NCBI GenBank assembly: GCA_022824315.1
Contig: JAJEAC010000062.1
Location: 1 to 64,000, forward strand
DNA length: 64,000 nt
Origin: Silicimonas sp.
Lineage (GTDB): Bacteria; Pseudomonadota; Alphaproteobacteria; Rhodobacterales; Rhodobacteraceae
Direction: 5' to 3'
Shown here: piece after piece, positions 35,024 to 44,578 of the stretch
Layout: every line of letters starts with the position of its first letter
Position numbering within the stretch: the stretch's first letter is position 1
The notes under the pieces: model-generated
Databases searched by the model: none
What the model saw: only the letters and a program-made list of their open reading frames with translations
Told to the model about the DNA's origin: nothing
Translations under genes and position numbers: made by a program

Positions 35024-36048
35024 CAGGTCAGCTCCGATCTGGGTTCGATCAGGTTCACGATGATGTCGACGATCAGGAAGACGATGACCGAAAACAGCGC
35101 CAGGGTCAGGACGTAGCCCTGCACCGCCGTGAAGTCCCCGCGCACGATGGCGTTCAGCCCGTATTGCCCGAGCCCGCCCCAGGCGAAGACGTACTCGATC
35201 AGCGACATGGTGCCGACAAGGCCGGTGATTTCGGTGCCGACAAAGGTGACGACCGGGGTGGCGCTGTTTCTCAGCACCAGCCTCCGCACGGTCTTCGGGG
35301 GCAGGCCCGAGGCTCGCGCGTAGCGCGCGGCGTCAGACGACAGCACTTCCAGCGCTATGGCGCGGGTCTGCTTGATGATCGGCGCGGCCGAGACGATGGC
35401 GAGGCAGATCACCGGCAGGACCAGGTGCGCGGCGGCCGACTGCACGGCGCCCCACCTGGCGGTCAGGAGGCCGTCGATCAGGTAGGAGCCGGTGATGTGG
35501 TCCGGCGGCGAGACCATCAGGCTGATCCGGCCGATCCCGGGCGGCGCCCATTGAAGCAGGTAAAAAAAGACGAAGAGCATCACCAGCCCGAGCCAGTACG
35601 TCGGTATGGAGAAGCCGAGCAGCGACAGGACCCGACTGATCTGGTCGAACCTTCCGTTGGGCCTGAAAGCGGCACGAAGCCCGATCGGCACGCCGATCAG
35701 CGTCCCGATGCCCACGCCCCAGAAAAGAAGCTCGATCGAGATGAATGCCCGTTCCTTGAGATCAGTCAGGACCGGGCGGTTCGACAACCAGCTTTCGCCC
35801 AGGTCGCCGCGGACCACGTTGCCCCCATAGATCGCGAACTGCTTCCAGAGCGGCTCGTCCAGGCCCAGCTCCGCGCGGATCATCTCGAATTCCTCGGCGG
35901 TCGCCGTTGGTCCGGCAAGGCGACCGACCGGGTCCAGCCCGCCGACGCGGACCAGCATGAAGGTCACGAAGACGATCCCGACAAGAAGCGGGATCGCCAT
36001 CAGCAACCTGCGCAGCAGAAAGCGGCTGAACGTCACTCGCTCAACCAA
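35023..36048 (-). CDS. Dipeptide/oligopeptide-type ABC permease (OppB/DppB-like)
   Basis: This 341-residue membrane protein has the DppB-type start RFLLRRLLMAIPLLVGIVFV, an LGLDEPLWKQF periplasmic segment and an EAA-like loop (YARASGLPPKTVRRLVLRNS). The 5' end is uncertain: a TTG at 36048 and a GTG at 36036 both fit, and neither has a strong ribosome site. It follows the binding-protein gene by about 21 bases. Confidence 0.92.
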   Translation of the reverse strand: MVERVTFSRFLLRRLLMAIPLLVGIVFVTFMLVRVGGLDPVGRLAGPTATAEEFEMIRAELGLDEPLWKQFAIYGGNVVRGDLGESWLSNRPVLTDLKERAFISIELLFWGVGIGTLIGVPIGLRAAFRPNGRFDQISRVLSLLGFSIPTYWLGLVMLFVFFYLLQWAPPGIGRISLMVSPPDHITGSYLIDGLLTARWGAVQSAAAHLVLPVICLAIVSAAPIIKQTRAIALEVLSSDAARYARASGLPPKTVRRLVLRNSATPVVTFVGTEITGLVGTMSLIEYVFAWGGLGQYGLNAIVRGDFTAVQGYVLTLALFSVIVFLIVDIIVNLIEPRSELT

Positions 36049-36069
36049 TGTCCGCCATGTTTCCGCGCA

Positions 36070-37644
36070 TTACTCACTCACGAGCTCGCGCCAGCGCTCG
36101 TGCTCGTCGGGGTAATGCACCCAGCCGGAAACATTGGGAGCCATTGCCTCGAAGGTGGCCGGATACGTGGTCAGGACCCATGGCGCGTCCTCGACCCAGA
36201 GCTTCTGCGCCTCGTCCATCATGGCCAGCCGCTTCTCGGCATCCAGTTCCTCACGCGACATGTCGATCAGCGAATCGACCTCCGAATTGGAATACGCCGC
36301 CCGGTTCGAGACGCCCTTCGTATGCGCCATCAAGTACATCGAATAGACCGGGTCGAGCACGATCGGCCCGTCTTCCCAGGTGAAGAAGCACATGCTCTGC
36401 TCCTTTGGCGCCCCCTTGGCCCGCATCTCCGATGTGGTCACCCGCGTGGGCTGAACGCTGATCCCGACCTTCTTCAACTGGTCGGCCAGCTGGATCGCGA
36501 CCGGTTCCTGATGCCAGAACGCGTCAGCATAGAGAAGCGGGATCGGGTCCGCGATGCCATCGGGATAACCCGCTTCGGCGAGAAGCTCCCTGGCCTTGGC
36601 CGGATCGTAGTCATACTTGAAGTGGGTCGGGTTGTAGCCGTCCACGATCGGCGGAACGATTGACCTGGCGATGTCGGCCTGGCCCGCGAAGACGGCCGTG
36701 TTGAGCGCGTCCTTGTCGATGGCATAGTTCACCGCCTGGCGAAACAGCTTGTTGTTGAACGGCTCGCATTTCGGGTTCATGCGTGCCGACGCGATGGAGC
36801 GGCCCGACGCGCGGTCGACCCGGACGTTCGGATCTTTCTGCAAGTCGACGACCTTCTGGATCGAGGGTCGGTCGATAAGGTGCACCTGGCCTGTCTTCAG
36901 CAGCGTTACCCGGCTCGCTTCGGACGGAACCTCCTTGTAGATCACCCGGTCGAAATGCGGCTGGCCCAGGAAATAGTTCGGGTTGGCCACGAAGACCGCC
37001 TGGTCGTCGGGGCGCAGCGATTCCAGGTGATAGGCGCCGAAACCGGCCGTGTTCGACCGGATCCATTCAAGCGCCCAGGGATCATCGCCGGTCGCGTGCT
37101 TCTTCATCTCGGTCGAATCGTAGATGCCGGGCACGTACAGCGTCAGGGCCTTCAGGAAGATCGAGCTTGGCGCGTTCAGCGTGAACTCGACCTCGTATTT
37201 CGAGATCGCCTTCACGCCCGCGACGTTCGAGACCCGCGCAATGAAATTGCCGGTCCGTTTCTGGTCGAACGACTTGGCCCAGCTCCACTCGACGTCATCG
37301 GCGGTCAGTTCGTTGCCGTGCGGGCTCATGATGCCTTCGCGCAGCTTGAACACCCAGGTCATGCCGTCATCCGAGACAGTCCAGCTTTCGGCCAGGTGCG
37401 GATCGACGGTGCCGGGATCATTGATCATCCGGCCGTCGACCTCTTTCTTGCCGTAGACCACGAGGTTCTCGTAGGTCTGCACGACCACGTTCTGCGTATG
37501 CGCCTTCAGCGCATCGCCGTCGAAGCCCTCCGGAACCTGTGGCGAGGCGACGATCAGCGTTTCCGCCGTGGCCGCTCCCGCGCCCAGCGACACGGCCGCC
37601 GCCAGCGCGGTGGATGCCAGGAACTTTGTCCAAGTGTTTGCCAT
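36070..37644 (-). CDS. Dipeptide-type ABC substrate-binding protein (SBP_bac_5)
   Basis: This 524-residue periplasmic protein has a Sec leader (hydrophobic ASTALAAAVSLGAGAATA, cleavage near residue 27) followed by the family-5 lobes: VVQTYENLVVYG, PHLAESWTVSDDGMTWVFKLREG, LTADDVEWSWAKSFD and later FRQAVNYAIDKDAL. This family binds peptides, but also glycosides, opines and other amide-containing solutes. Its operon partners argue for a non-peptide catabolic substrate. Transported by the permeases and ATPases downstream. Confidence 0.94.
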   Translation of the reverse strand: MANTWTKFLASTALAAAVSLGAGAATAETLIVASPQVPEGFDGDALKAHTQNVVVQTYENLVVYGKKEVDGRMINDPGTVDPHLAESWTVSDDGMTWVFKLREGIMSPHGNELTADDVEWSWAKSFDQKRTGNFIARVSNVAGVKAISKYEVEFTLNAPSSIFLKALTLYVPGIYDSTEMKKHATGDDPWALEWIRSNTAGFGAYHLESLRPDDQAVFVANPNYFLGQPHFDRVIYKEVPSEASRVTLLKTGQVHLIDRPSIQKVVDLQKDPNVRVDRASGRSIASARMNPKCEPFNNKLFRQAVNYAIDKDALNTAVFAGQADIARSIVPPIVDGYNPTHFKYDYDPAKARELLAEAGYPDGIADPIPLLYADAFWHQEPVAIQLADQLKKVGISVQPTRVTTSEMRAKGAPKEQSMCFFTWEDGPIVLDPVYSMYLMAHTKGVSNRAAYSNSEVDSLIDMSREELDAEKRLAMMDEAQKLWVEDAPWVLTTYPATFEAMAPNVSGWVHYPDEHERWRELVSE

Positions 37645-37671
37645 TGTTTTCCTCCTAGTTGGGATTTTTGG

Positions 37672-38409
37672 CTAGTTTCCCGATGGTCCGGGATTGAAGA
37701 AGGGGACGCGAAAATCCGGTTTCACCTCGCCCAGAATGTCCGTGACCCGGTAGGTCGACTCGATCTTGCGTTGCCCGGGAGCGTCCAGTTCGTACCGCCA
37801 CTCGGCACCGAAGCCGAGCGTCTTGTCGACGCTCACGATCGTGCCGCAGAAGACCATGAAGTCACGCTCGGGCACGCCGTCCACCCGTTCGCGAAGCAGT
37901 GCAACGATGTCCTCGGGGCGCAGGAAGGCATCGACGCCCACCTCCTGGTACAGGCGCCCGTCGACCCAGCTCCTCAGAACGCAATCGTCCCAGCTGTCGC
38001 GGATCTTGTCATACGGCCAGAACGCCGGGGCCAGATGGTTGGCGCAGGCCTGTTTGGAGCCTGGTATCGACACGGTCTCCAGCGCCCGGTCAGTGTGGTC
38101 CGAACCGACGCCTACATGGATTTCGTCTCCGACATGAATGACGATCTCGACTTCTCCCGAAGTGCGGTCCGACTGCACGAAAACCTCGTCGTCAGTGGTC
38201 AGCGCATGCAGCGCGATGGGATAGATGCGCGGGGCGGGGACGTCGAAGGCGATGTGGATGCCGGACTTCGCCACTTCCTCCTGATGCGCGACCGCCGTTT
38301 CCGGGTCGCGGGTTGCCGAGCCGAAATTGTACATGCGCACGATCTCGAACGCGGCCTCTGCAGCGCGTCCGTCGGGATGCGTCACTTGCGCGGCTATCTG
38401 TCGGGTCAT
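37672..38409 (-). CDS. DUF2848 family protein
   Basis: This 245-residue protein follows the DUF2848 pattern, with HVGDEIHVGVGSDHTDRALETVSIPGSKQ-type core, a WDD-C-LRSW element and FMVFCGTIVSVD. The fold is thought to resemble fumarylacetoacetate hydrolases, but the function is unknown. ATG 38409 overlaps the TauD-like gene stop (ATGA). A longer upstream frame is not supported. It is the second gene of the long minus-strand operon. Confidence 0.85.
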   Translation of the reverse strand: MTRQIAAQVTHPDGRAAEAAFEIVRMYNFGSATRDPETAVAHQEEVAKSGIHIAFDVPAPRIYPIALHALTTDDEVFVQSDRTSGEVEIVIHVGDEIHVGVGSDHTDRALETVSIPGSKQACANHLAPAFWPYDKIRDSWDDCVLRSWVDGRLYQEVGVDAFLRPEDIVALLRERVDGVPERDFMVFCGTIVSVDKTLGFGAEWRYELDAPGQRKIESTYRVTDILGEVKPDFRVPFFNPGPSGN

Positions 38410-39452
38410 GCGAGTTCCTCCAGGTCGAGCGCCACGGGATCGTCGCCTGGGCCCGCATGCCGGCGCCACATCCAGAACCGTTTCAGCGTGCGGCCGCCCG
38501 AGGCGCCCGGTGGAAAGGCCTCGCGCCCGTGCAGCAGAACGCGGTTGTTCAGCACAAGGAGCTCGCCCGGCTGCAGGACATGGCGAAAATTGAGATCCGG
38601 GCGTTCGATGATTTCGTCCAGGCAGTCCAGCGCATCGCGCTCTTCTTCGGTCAACGGCTTGCCCGCCATCTCCATGCCCGGTTCGATCATCACCCGCGCG
38701 TAGTGGATGCGGAGTTCGCCCGAGCGGGTGTCGAAGATCGGCTTCTGCACCGTCGGACCGCGGCTCGGCCAGGCATGGGCGCGCGGCGCGCGGAAATGGT
38801 ACGACTTGAACAGCGGCGGCAAGATGTCGGGGCGCTCACTTGCCACGGTGTCAAAAACGGTCCGTGCCGAAACGATGGTGCTGTCGCCTCCTTCCGAGGC
38901 GGAGCGGACGCAGAACAGGCCAAGATAGTCCGGAGGGCGCGGTTCGAGGCACCCGTTGTCGGTATGCTTCCTCGAGCGCTGCGGGCTGGCCCCGATTCGG
39001 GTCGGGTCGGTGTTCGCGGCACCCTTGTCGGTGACCGTGAAGAATCGCCGGTCATGGTCGATCCCCTGGCGAATCGGTCGACCGAGGTAGTTGCAGAGCC
39101 CCCAGGCCACGATCTCCGCTTCGGTTTCGGAGAGGGTCGCCGCATCGACCCCGCTGATCACGGCAAAGCCGCGCCCGGTGTCGAGCCGTTTCCTGAGTCG
39201 CGGCACGTCTCCTGCAAAGGCGGGGATGCGGAAATCCTCCTGCTCGACGGTCTCTGCCGTCAGCCCGTTCGCCCTGGCAAAGTCGATTGCCGCACCGATC
39301 TGCTCCAACGCGGGTGCCGTCAGCTTGTAGCGGTGGGCCGATCCATCGCGTTCAAGCGTCCGCTTGTTCCAGTTCCGCGCCGGAGGGTCACCCGCCGGAA
39401 GCGCGAACCTGGTGTCCGGGCCCTGGCCCTCCGAGCGGTTTCGCAATGCCAC
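38406..39452 (-). CDS. TauD/TfdA-family 2-oxoglutarate-dependent dioxygenase
   Basis: This 348-residue Fe(II)/2OG oxygenase has the HxD motif in RSRKHTDNGCLEPRPP and the distal His in LNNRVLLHGREAF, followed by the 2OG-binding Arg in LKRFWMWR. Members hydroxylate or dealkylate small acids, amines and herbicide-like compounds. GTG 39452 follows GGAGG and is preferred over an earlier ATG at 39506. It is the first gene after the second copy of the 40-bp promoter/operator. Confidence 0.9.
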   Translation of the reverse strand: MALRNRSEGQGPDTRFALPAGDPPARNWNKRTLERDGSAHRYKLTAPALEQIGAAIDFARANGLTAETVEQEDFRIPAFAGDVPRLRKRLDTGRGFAVISGVDAATLSETEAEIVAWGLCNYLGRPIRQGIDHDRRFFTVTDKGAANTDPTRIGASPQRSRKHTDNGCLEPRPPDYLGLFCVRSASEGGDSTIVSARTVFDTVASERPDILPPLFKSYHFRAPRAHAWPSRGPTVQKPIFDTRSGELRIHYARVMIEPGMEMAGKPLTEEERDALDCLDEIIERPDLNFRHVLQPGELLVLNNRVLLHGREAFPPGASGGRTLKRFWMWRRHAGPGDDPVALDLEELA

Positions 39453-39519
39453 GCGCGCGCCTCCTGACACTGAAACTTGCGGAGCTGGAGATGAACATGC
39501 AGCCACCTGGCCCAGATCC

Positions 39520-39559
39520 CAGTTGACCTAATGATATAACAATATACCATTATGTCCAC
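39520..39559 (-). promoter_or_regulatory. Shared promoter/operator, copy 2 (ABC/dioxygenase operon)
   Basis: This is the second copy of the block at 15892-15931, with two differences in 40 bases. The 22-bp palindrome spans 39530-39551. On the minus strand, TGGACA (39558-39553), 16 bases and TATCAT (39536-39531) point toward the TauD-like gene 78 bases away. It lies between the stop of the upstream GMC gene and this operon, so the operon has its own regulated promoter. Confidence 0.8.
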
Positions 39560-39576
39560 TTCTTGTTTTCGCTTGT

Positions 39577-41160
39577 TCAGGCAGTTCTCGCGCTGCGGGT
39601 TTCCGCGATGCGGTCGGCGCCGCGCAGTGCGAGAGCCTGAATGGTATTGGTCGGGTTCGCCGCCGCCGCGGTCACGAAAGCCGAACCGTCAAGGACGAAA
39701 AGGCCCGCCACGTCATGCGACTCGCCCCAGCGATCAACCACCGACGTCTCGGGATTGTCTCCCATCCGTGCCGTACCCATCAGGTGGAATCCCGCACCGG
39801 CAACGGAGTCCATCTCGATGAATTCCGCCGCCCCTGCCTCGGCAAGCGCTTCCGTCGCACGTGCCCGGCCGAAATCAAGCGCCGCTTTCGCCTCGCCCGG
39901 CACGCGGTAGATCACTTTCGGCGCGGGTACGTCGTCGCTGTCGGCAAGATGGCCGGACAGCACGACTCGGTTCTGCACGTCCGGCATGTCGTCGCTGCAG
40001 ATCGAGAGGCTGAACGCATGGCCGAAGGTGTTCGCGAACGTCGCGTGATGCCGGGTGCCCCAGGGCAGGCGCCGCCCAAGGGAACCAAGCGCGGTGAGCG
40101 CCGGTCCGTGGCTGCCGAGCCCCTGCAATTTCACGCCGCGCCGGAATCCGCGGGCCATGTCGGTTTCGTAGAAATGATGGCTGACCAGCGCGCCCGCCGC
40201 GATGCCGCGATGGCCTTCGACCGGCTGCTCGAAGATTCCTGTGACCCGGGCCAGCGGATGCAGCATCAGGCGCCGTCCGACAAGGCCGCTGCGATTCGCC
40301 AGCCCGCAATGCAGCAGGAGCCGCGGCGTGCCGATCCCGTTCGCGGCGAGGATCACGACCGGAGCCTTGCAGCGGCGCAGCGCCCCGCCGTCGGAAGCGA
40401 CCACGCCGGTGACCCGCCCGCCCAGGGTTTCCACGTCGACCACCCGAGCCCCGGTGGCCAGCCGCGCCCCTGCGGCCAGCGCAAGGGGCCAGTAGCTCAG
40501 GTCGGCGGCCCCCTTCGCACGGCGCGGGCAATGCAGTTCGCACGGGCCGCAGTTGTTGCAGACCGCGACATTCGTGCCCGTTCGCAGCGAGAGGTCCGCG
40601 GGCCACCAGGACCAGCCCAGCCGGTTGAACGCCTCGGCCACCCTGAGCGCTCCGGGCGAGAGCCCCACGGGCGGTGTCCGCTTCGCGTGCATGGGCGGAT
40701 AGGCCGGATTGCCGGCAAGCCCTGCGACGCCCATCATGCGCTCGTTCATGTCGTAATAGGGGTCGAGCTCCTCGTACCTTATCGGCCAGTCGTCACCCGC
40801 GCCGTCGAGGCTCGCCGTTGCGAAATCGCTCGGGTGCAGGCGCGGAAAGTGGCAGGACCACATGACGGTGCTGCCGCCCACACCGTTGAAGAACAGCGGC
40901 TCGATCGAGCTCTCGCTGGCGTCCACCGGGCAGTCCACCGATCCGCGACGCAGGTTCGGATTCGGATTCCAAGGGCCCTGCCGAAGAAGCTCCCAGTCGG
41001 AGTCAGTGGAGGGAGACGATTTCGGGTCGACCCAATCGCCCTGCTCAAGACAGGTGACGCTCAGCCCGTGCCTGGCCAGGCGCCAGGCCGCGGCCGCCCC
41101 GGCGGCCCCTGCGCCCACGATCACGACGTCGCTTTCCGAATCCGCGTCCATGAGAACCAT
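39577..41160 (-). CDS. GMC oxidoreductase with a ferredoxin-like Cys cluster (second copy)
   Basis: This 527-residue paralogue of the 28-30 kb GMC protein starts VVIVGAGAAGAAAAWRLARHG. It has FNGVGGSTVMWSCHFPRLHPSDF and the same CxxCxxCxxxCP cluster (CNNCGPCELHCP, Cys201/204/207/211). The C-terminus keeps GFHLMGTARMG and NPTNTIQALALRGAD. No small subunit gene is next to it. It diverges from the acyl-CoA dehydrogenase gene across only 36 bases, so their promoters must overlap coding DNA or be shared. Confidence 0.9.
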   Translation of the reverse strand: MVLMDADSESDVVIVGAGAAGAAAAWRLARHGLSVTCLEQGDWVDPKSSPSTDSDWELLRQGPWNPNPNLRRGSVDCPVDASESSIEPLFFNGVGGSTVMWSCHFPRLHPSDFATASLDGAGDDWPIRYEELDPYYDMNERMMGVAGLAGNPAYPPMHAKRTPPVGLSPGALRVAEAFNRLGWSWWPADLSLRTGTNVAVCNNCGPCELHCPRRAKGAADLSYWPLALAAGARLATGARVVDVETLGGRVTGVVASDGGALRRCKAPVVILAANGIGTPRLLLHCGLANRSGLVGRRLMLHPLARVTGIFEQPVEGHRGIAAGALVSHHFYETDMARGFRRGVKLQGLGSHGPALTALGSLGRRLPWGTRHHATFANTFGHAFSLSICSDDMPDVQNRVVLSGHLADSDDVPAPKVIYRVPGEAKAALDFGRARATEALAEAGAAEFIEMDSVAGAGFHLMGTARMGDNPETSVVDRWGESHDVAGLFVLDGSAFVTAAAANPTNTIQALALRGADRIAETRSARTA

Positions 41161-41196
41161 CTTGATCCCGAAACGCTTTGCCGACTAGCAACTAAT

Positions 41197-42357
41197 ATGG
41201 ATTTTGGAGACACCGACGAGCAAAGGCTCCTTCTCGACAGCATCGACAGGTTGATGGATCGGCATCTGCCGCCCGAGGAGGTGCGCCGCCGCGATGCGGA
41301 GGCAGACCCGCCCGACCACCTGCTGCCGCTGATGGCGGAGATGGGGCTTCTCGGCCTCGCCGTCCCGGTGGATGCAGGCGGGGCGGGCGCCGCCTGGCAG
41401 ACCATGGCCTGCGTGCAGGAAAGGCTGGGCTACCACGCGACGATGGCCGCGCTTCTGTTCAACCGGGTGACCTGCTTCGGGATCATGACGCTTCTGGCGT
41501 CCGGGTCCAGGGCGCAGCGCGCCGCGTTCCTGCCGCGAATGCTGGCGGGGGAGGGCGCCTTCGCGCTTGCGTTGACCGAGCCTGGGGCGGGGAGCGATGC
41601 GGGCGCGCTAGCGGCCCGTGCCGTGCCCGACGGCGAGGGCTGGCGGCTCACCGGCCGGAAGGTCTGGATCAGCGGCGCGGCCGCTGCGCTCCGTCTCGTG
41701 GTCGCCGCCCGTTCCGCGAAGAGTGCGCGGGGCGGTGGCGGCATCAGCCTGTTCCTCGTGCCGCCGGATGCCGAAGGCGTCTCGATGACCCGGCTCGACA
41801 AGATCGGCAATCGCTGTTCGCTGACCTATGACATCGCCTTCGACGGGGTGCGCGTCGGGCAGGACGCGCTGCTCGGCCCGCGTGATGCGGGCTTCGCCTG
41901 CCTGAAGAAGACGCTGTTCTACGGCCGCACCGGGCTGTCCGCCACGGCGGTCGGCACCGCGCAAAGGGCGGTCGATACAGCGTCGGCGCATGCGTGCGAA
42001 CGCGTCCAGTTCGGCCAGGCCATCGGCCGCTTTCAGGCGCTCGCCCACCGTCTGGCAATCATGCAGACCGAGGTCGATCAGGCCCGTCTCCTGGTCCGCC
42101 AGCTTGCATGGGCCATCGACGATGGGAAGGATTGCACCCGTCTTGCCGCGCAGGCCAAGTGGGCCGCGACAGAGACGCTGAAGCGGGTGACCGAGGAGGG
42201 GATGCAGATCATGGCAAGCGCCGGCTACGCCGCCGAAGGCGACATGCAGCGCTATTGGCGCGACGCACGCCTCTACACTTTCGGTGAAGGTTCGAGCGAG
42301 ATCCTGCTCGACCTGATCGCCAGCGACATGGGGCTTGGCAGGGCGCTCCCGAAATGA
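41197..42357 (+). CDS. Acyl-CoA dehydrogenase-family flavoprotein
   Basis: This 386-residue protein shows the ACAD domain order: N-terminal helices with LPLMAEMGLLGLAVP, FALALTEPGAGSDAGAL, GWRLTGRKVWISGA, then a C-terminal bundle with ERVQFGQAIGRFQAL and YTFGEGSSEILLDLIA. At the usual catalytic-base position near the C-terminus the sequence reads YWRDARLYTFGEGSSE, with no Glu before TF, as in several ACADs where the base is located elsewhere. It starts a plus-strand operon with the amidohydrolase and ligase (overlap ATGA). Confidence 0.9.
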   Translation: MDFGDTDEQRLLLDSIDRLMDRHLPPEEVRRRDAEADPPDHLLPLMAEMGLLGLAVPVDAGGAGAAWQTMACVQERLGYHATMAALLFNRVTCFGIMTLLASGSRAQRAAFLPRMLAGEGAFALALTEPGAGSDAGALAARAVPDGEGWRLTGRKVWISGAAAALRLVVAARSAKSARGGGGISLFLVPPDAEGVSMTRLDKIGNRCSLTYDIAFDGVRVGQDALLGPRDAGFACLKKTLFYGRTGLSATAVGTAQRAVDTASAHACERVQFGQAIGRFQALAHRLAIMQTEVDQARLLVRQLAWAIDDGKDCTRLAAQAKWAATETLKRVTEEGMQIMASAGYAAEGDMQRYWRDARLYTFGEGSSEILLDLIASDMGLGRALPK

Positions 42358-43223
42358 GCGGCTTCGACATTCTCGCCATCGACACGGTGGTCAACCTGCA
42401 CACGCCCGAGATCGCAAGGATGCGCCCCGACTGGTCCGGCAAGTTCCACCAGCGGAAGTTCGGCCGCGACGACAGCGTGCTCGAAGGCTGCAGCCATGAA
42501 GACATGCTGCGGATGATGGATGCGGCGGGGACCGAGCGTGCCTTCCTCGTCGCCCACAAGACCGGGCAGCTGGGCCTGCCGGGATCGTGGCATCTGCCCT
42601 ATGGCGTGGTGAGGGAAGCGGTCGCGAAATTCCCGGACCGGTTCCATGGCCTCGCCGGCGTGGACCCTACGGAGGGGATGGCGGGCGTGCGTGCCCTGGA
42701 ACACGCGGTCAGCGAACTGGGCTTCATAGGCGCCCACGCCTATCCGCACTGGTTCGAACTGCCGCCGAGCCATGCCCGCTGGTATCCGTTCTACGCCAAA
42801 TGCGTCGAGCTCGACGTGCCCTTCCTGACCCAGGTCGGCCAGTCGCTGGTCTACGACCCGAACCGACCATTGGAGAGCGTCGGGCGGCCGATCAGCCTTG
42901 ATCCCGTCGCCTGCCATTTCCCCGAGCTGAAGCTCGTCGGCATTCATGTCGGCATCCCCTGGGCCGAAGAGATGACGGCGATGGCCTGGAAGCACGAGAA
43001 CGTCCACATCATCGCCGACGCGCATGCGCCGAAATACTGGCCGGAGAGCTTCGTCCGCTTCATCGACAGCTACGGGCGCCACAAGGTCATGTTCGGCACG
43101 GATTTTCCCGTCCTCACCTTCGAGCGCTACCGGCGCGAGGTGGACGGGCTGAACCTCCGGCCCGAGTCGCGTCAGGCGTTTCTGCGCGACAACGCGATCC
43201 GTGTCTTCGGCCTGAAGACATGA
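42354..43223 (+). CDS. Amidohydrolase-2 family (TIM-barrel) hydrolase/decarboxylase
   Basis: This 289-residue barrel has the strand-1 element DTVVNLHTPE, GAHAYPHWFE mid-protein, LVGIHVGIPWAEE and the late FGTDFPVLTF. The family includes ACMSD-like decarboxylases and lactone or cyclic amide hydrolases. The first metal motif is reduced (NLH instead of DxH). Overlaps with its neighbours on both sides (ATGA) place it between the ACAD and the ligase. Confidence 0.82.
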   Translation: MSGFDILAIDTVVNLHTPEIARMRPDWSGKFHQRKFGRDDSVLEGCSHEDMLRMMDAAGTERAFLVAHKTGQLGLPGSWHLPYGVVREAVAKFPDRFHGLAGVDPTEGMAGVRALEHAVSELGFIGAHAYPHWFELPPSHARWYPFYAKCVELDVPFLTQVGQSLVYDPNRPLESVGRPISLDPVACHFPELKLVGIHVGIPWAEEMTAMAWKHENVHIIADAHAPKYWPESFVRFIDSYGRHKVMFGTDFPVLTFERYRREVDGLNLRPESRQAFLRDNAIRVFGLKT

Positions 43224-44578
43224 TCCACGACCTCCCATACCGGAAACGTGCCGAGATCGTGCAGGTGCAAGAGGCGAAATTCGCCGACATGCTCGACCTT
43301 TGCTTCACGCGCCACCCGTATTACCGGCGCCGTTTCGCAGGACTCGGGCTTCGTCGCGGCGACATCTCGGGTCTTTCGGACATTGGAAAACTCCCCTTGA
43401 TTTCCAAGTCCGACTACGCCGCCGATCCCGAAGCCTTTCGCCTGGAAACCGAAGGGATGCCCGAGGAAGCCCGCGTGGCATTCGACGTGATGCACACCAC
43501 CGGCACGTCCGGCGGAAAGCCGACACCGTTCCATTCGACGGTGCATGACTTCTATCGCATTCTCACGGCGAACCGGCGGGCGCTGGAGATACGCGGCGTG
43601 CGCGACACCGATCTCGTGGCGAACCTCTGCCCGATGACGCTCCATCCCTATGGCGCCTTTCACCGCACCATCGCCGCGGCGAACGCGATGAAGATCCCGG
43701 TGATAAGCCCGATGCCGGGACGGCCCTCGCCCGAATTCCACTGGTCGGCAAGCCTCGACGACGTGATCCGCGCGGCAGAGAGGCACCGGGCCACGATCCT
43801 TTGGGGCGTCACCAGCTATGTCCGTCGTGTGCTGATGCGGGCCGAGGCGCTGAGCGCGGATCTCTCCGGGGTACGGCTTGCCTTCGTTACCGGGGAGGCC
43901 GTGACCGACGCCATGCGGCACGACCTGACTGCACGAATGGTGACGCTTGGCGCAACCGATCCCCGGGTCAGCGTTTCCTATGCCGCCACCGAGATGCAGG
44001 TGGGCGCGGTCGAATGCTGTCCCGGTGCCGGCTACCACAATCCCGCGCCCGACCAGTTTCATTTCCAGGTCGTGGATCCCGAGACCCACGCGGCCCTGCC
44101 GGACGGCGAAACCGGGCTTGCCGTTCTTACCCATCTGGACCGGCGCGGCACGGTGCTGCTGCGCTATGCGCTGGGCGACATGACGGCGATGACACGGGAA
44201 CCCTGCCCGCATTGCGGGGCCGAAACCGACCGCTTCATCGCGATGCCGTCGCGGGCCGACGACCTGGTTAAGGTGAAGGGCATGCTGGTCGATCCGGGCA
44301 GCGTCGCGGAAGCGCTCTTGGCCGATGATCGCATCGATGAATTCCAGGTCGTGATTGACCGCGAAGACCCCGAGGACGCGCTCTCGATGGACGTGATGCG
44401 CCTCCGACTCGCACCAAGGCCCGGCGCCGATCCCGGCCCGGCGGCATGCGAGTCGGTCAAGGCGGCCGTGGGGGTGAGGCCCGAGATCGAGATCGTCGGG
44501 GTGCAGGAGATCTACGACCCCGACGTCTCGCTGAAGGCGCGGCGGTTCATCGACATGCGGAAGGAAAATCGCCCATGA
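43220..44578 (+). CDS. Phenylacetate-CoA ligase-like adenylate-forming enzyme
   Basis: This 452-residue protein has AMP-binding motifs MHTTGTSGGKPTPFH (P-loop), VSYAATEMQVGAVE and YALGDMTAM, and SRADDLVKVKGMLVDPGSVAEAL at the C-terminal hinge, typical of PaaK-like ligases. It contains CPHCGAETDRF, a zinc-like CxxC before the hinge, which is common in this group. It should activate a carboxylic acid with CoA, giving a substrate for the ACAD. Operon overlaps are four bases long at both ends. Confidence 0.9.
   Translation: MIHDLPYRKRAEIVQVQEAKFADMLDLCFTRHPYYRRRFAGLGLRRGDISGLSDIGKLPLISKSDYAADPEAFRLETEGMPEEARVAFDVMHTTGTSGGKPTPFHSTVHDFYRILTANRRALEIRGVRDTDLVANLCPMTLHPYGAFHRTIAAANAMKIPVISPMPGRPSPEFHWSASLDDVIRAAERHRATILWGVTSYVRRVLMRAEALSADLSGVRLAFVTGEAVTDAMRHDLTARMVTLGATDPRVSVSYAATEMQVGAVECCPGAGYHNPAPDQFHFQVVDPETHAALPDGETGLAVLTHLDRRGTVLLRYALGDMTAMTREPCPHCGAETDRFIAMPSRADDLVKVKGMLVDPGSVAEALLADDRIDEFQVVIDREDPEDALSMDVMRLRLAPRPGADPGPAACESVKAAVGVRPEIEIVGVQEIYDPDVSLKARRFIDMRKENRP

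Noticed and set aside
36880-38703. A 607-codon plus-strand open frame
   Set aside because: It is antisense to the binding protein, DUF2848 and TauD-like genes, all with strong family motifs. It is a shadow in high-GC DNA.
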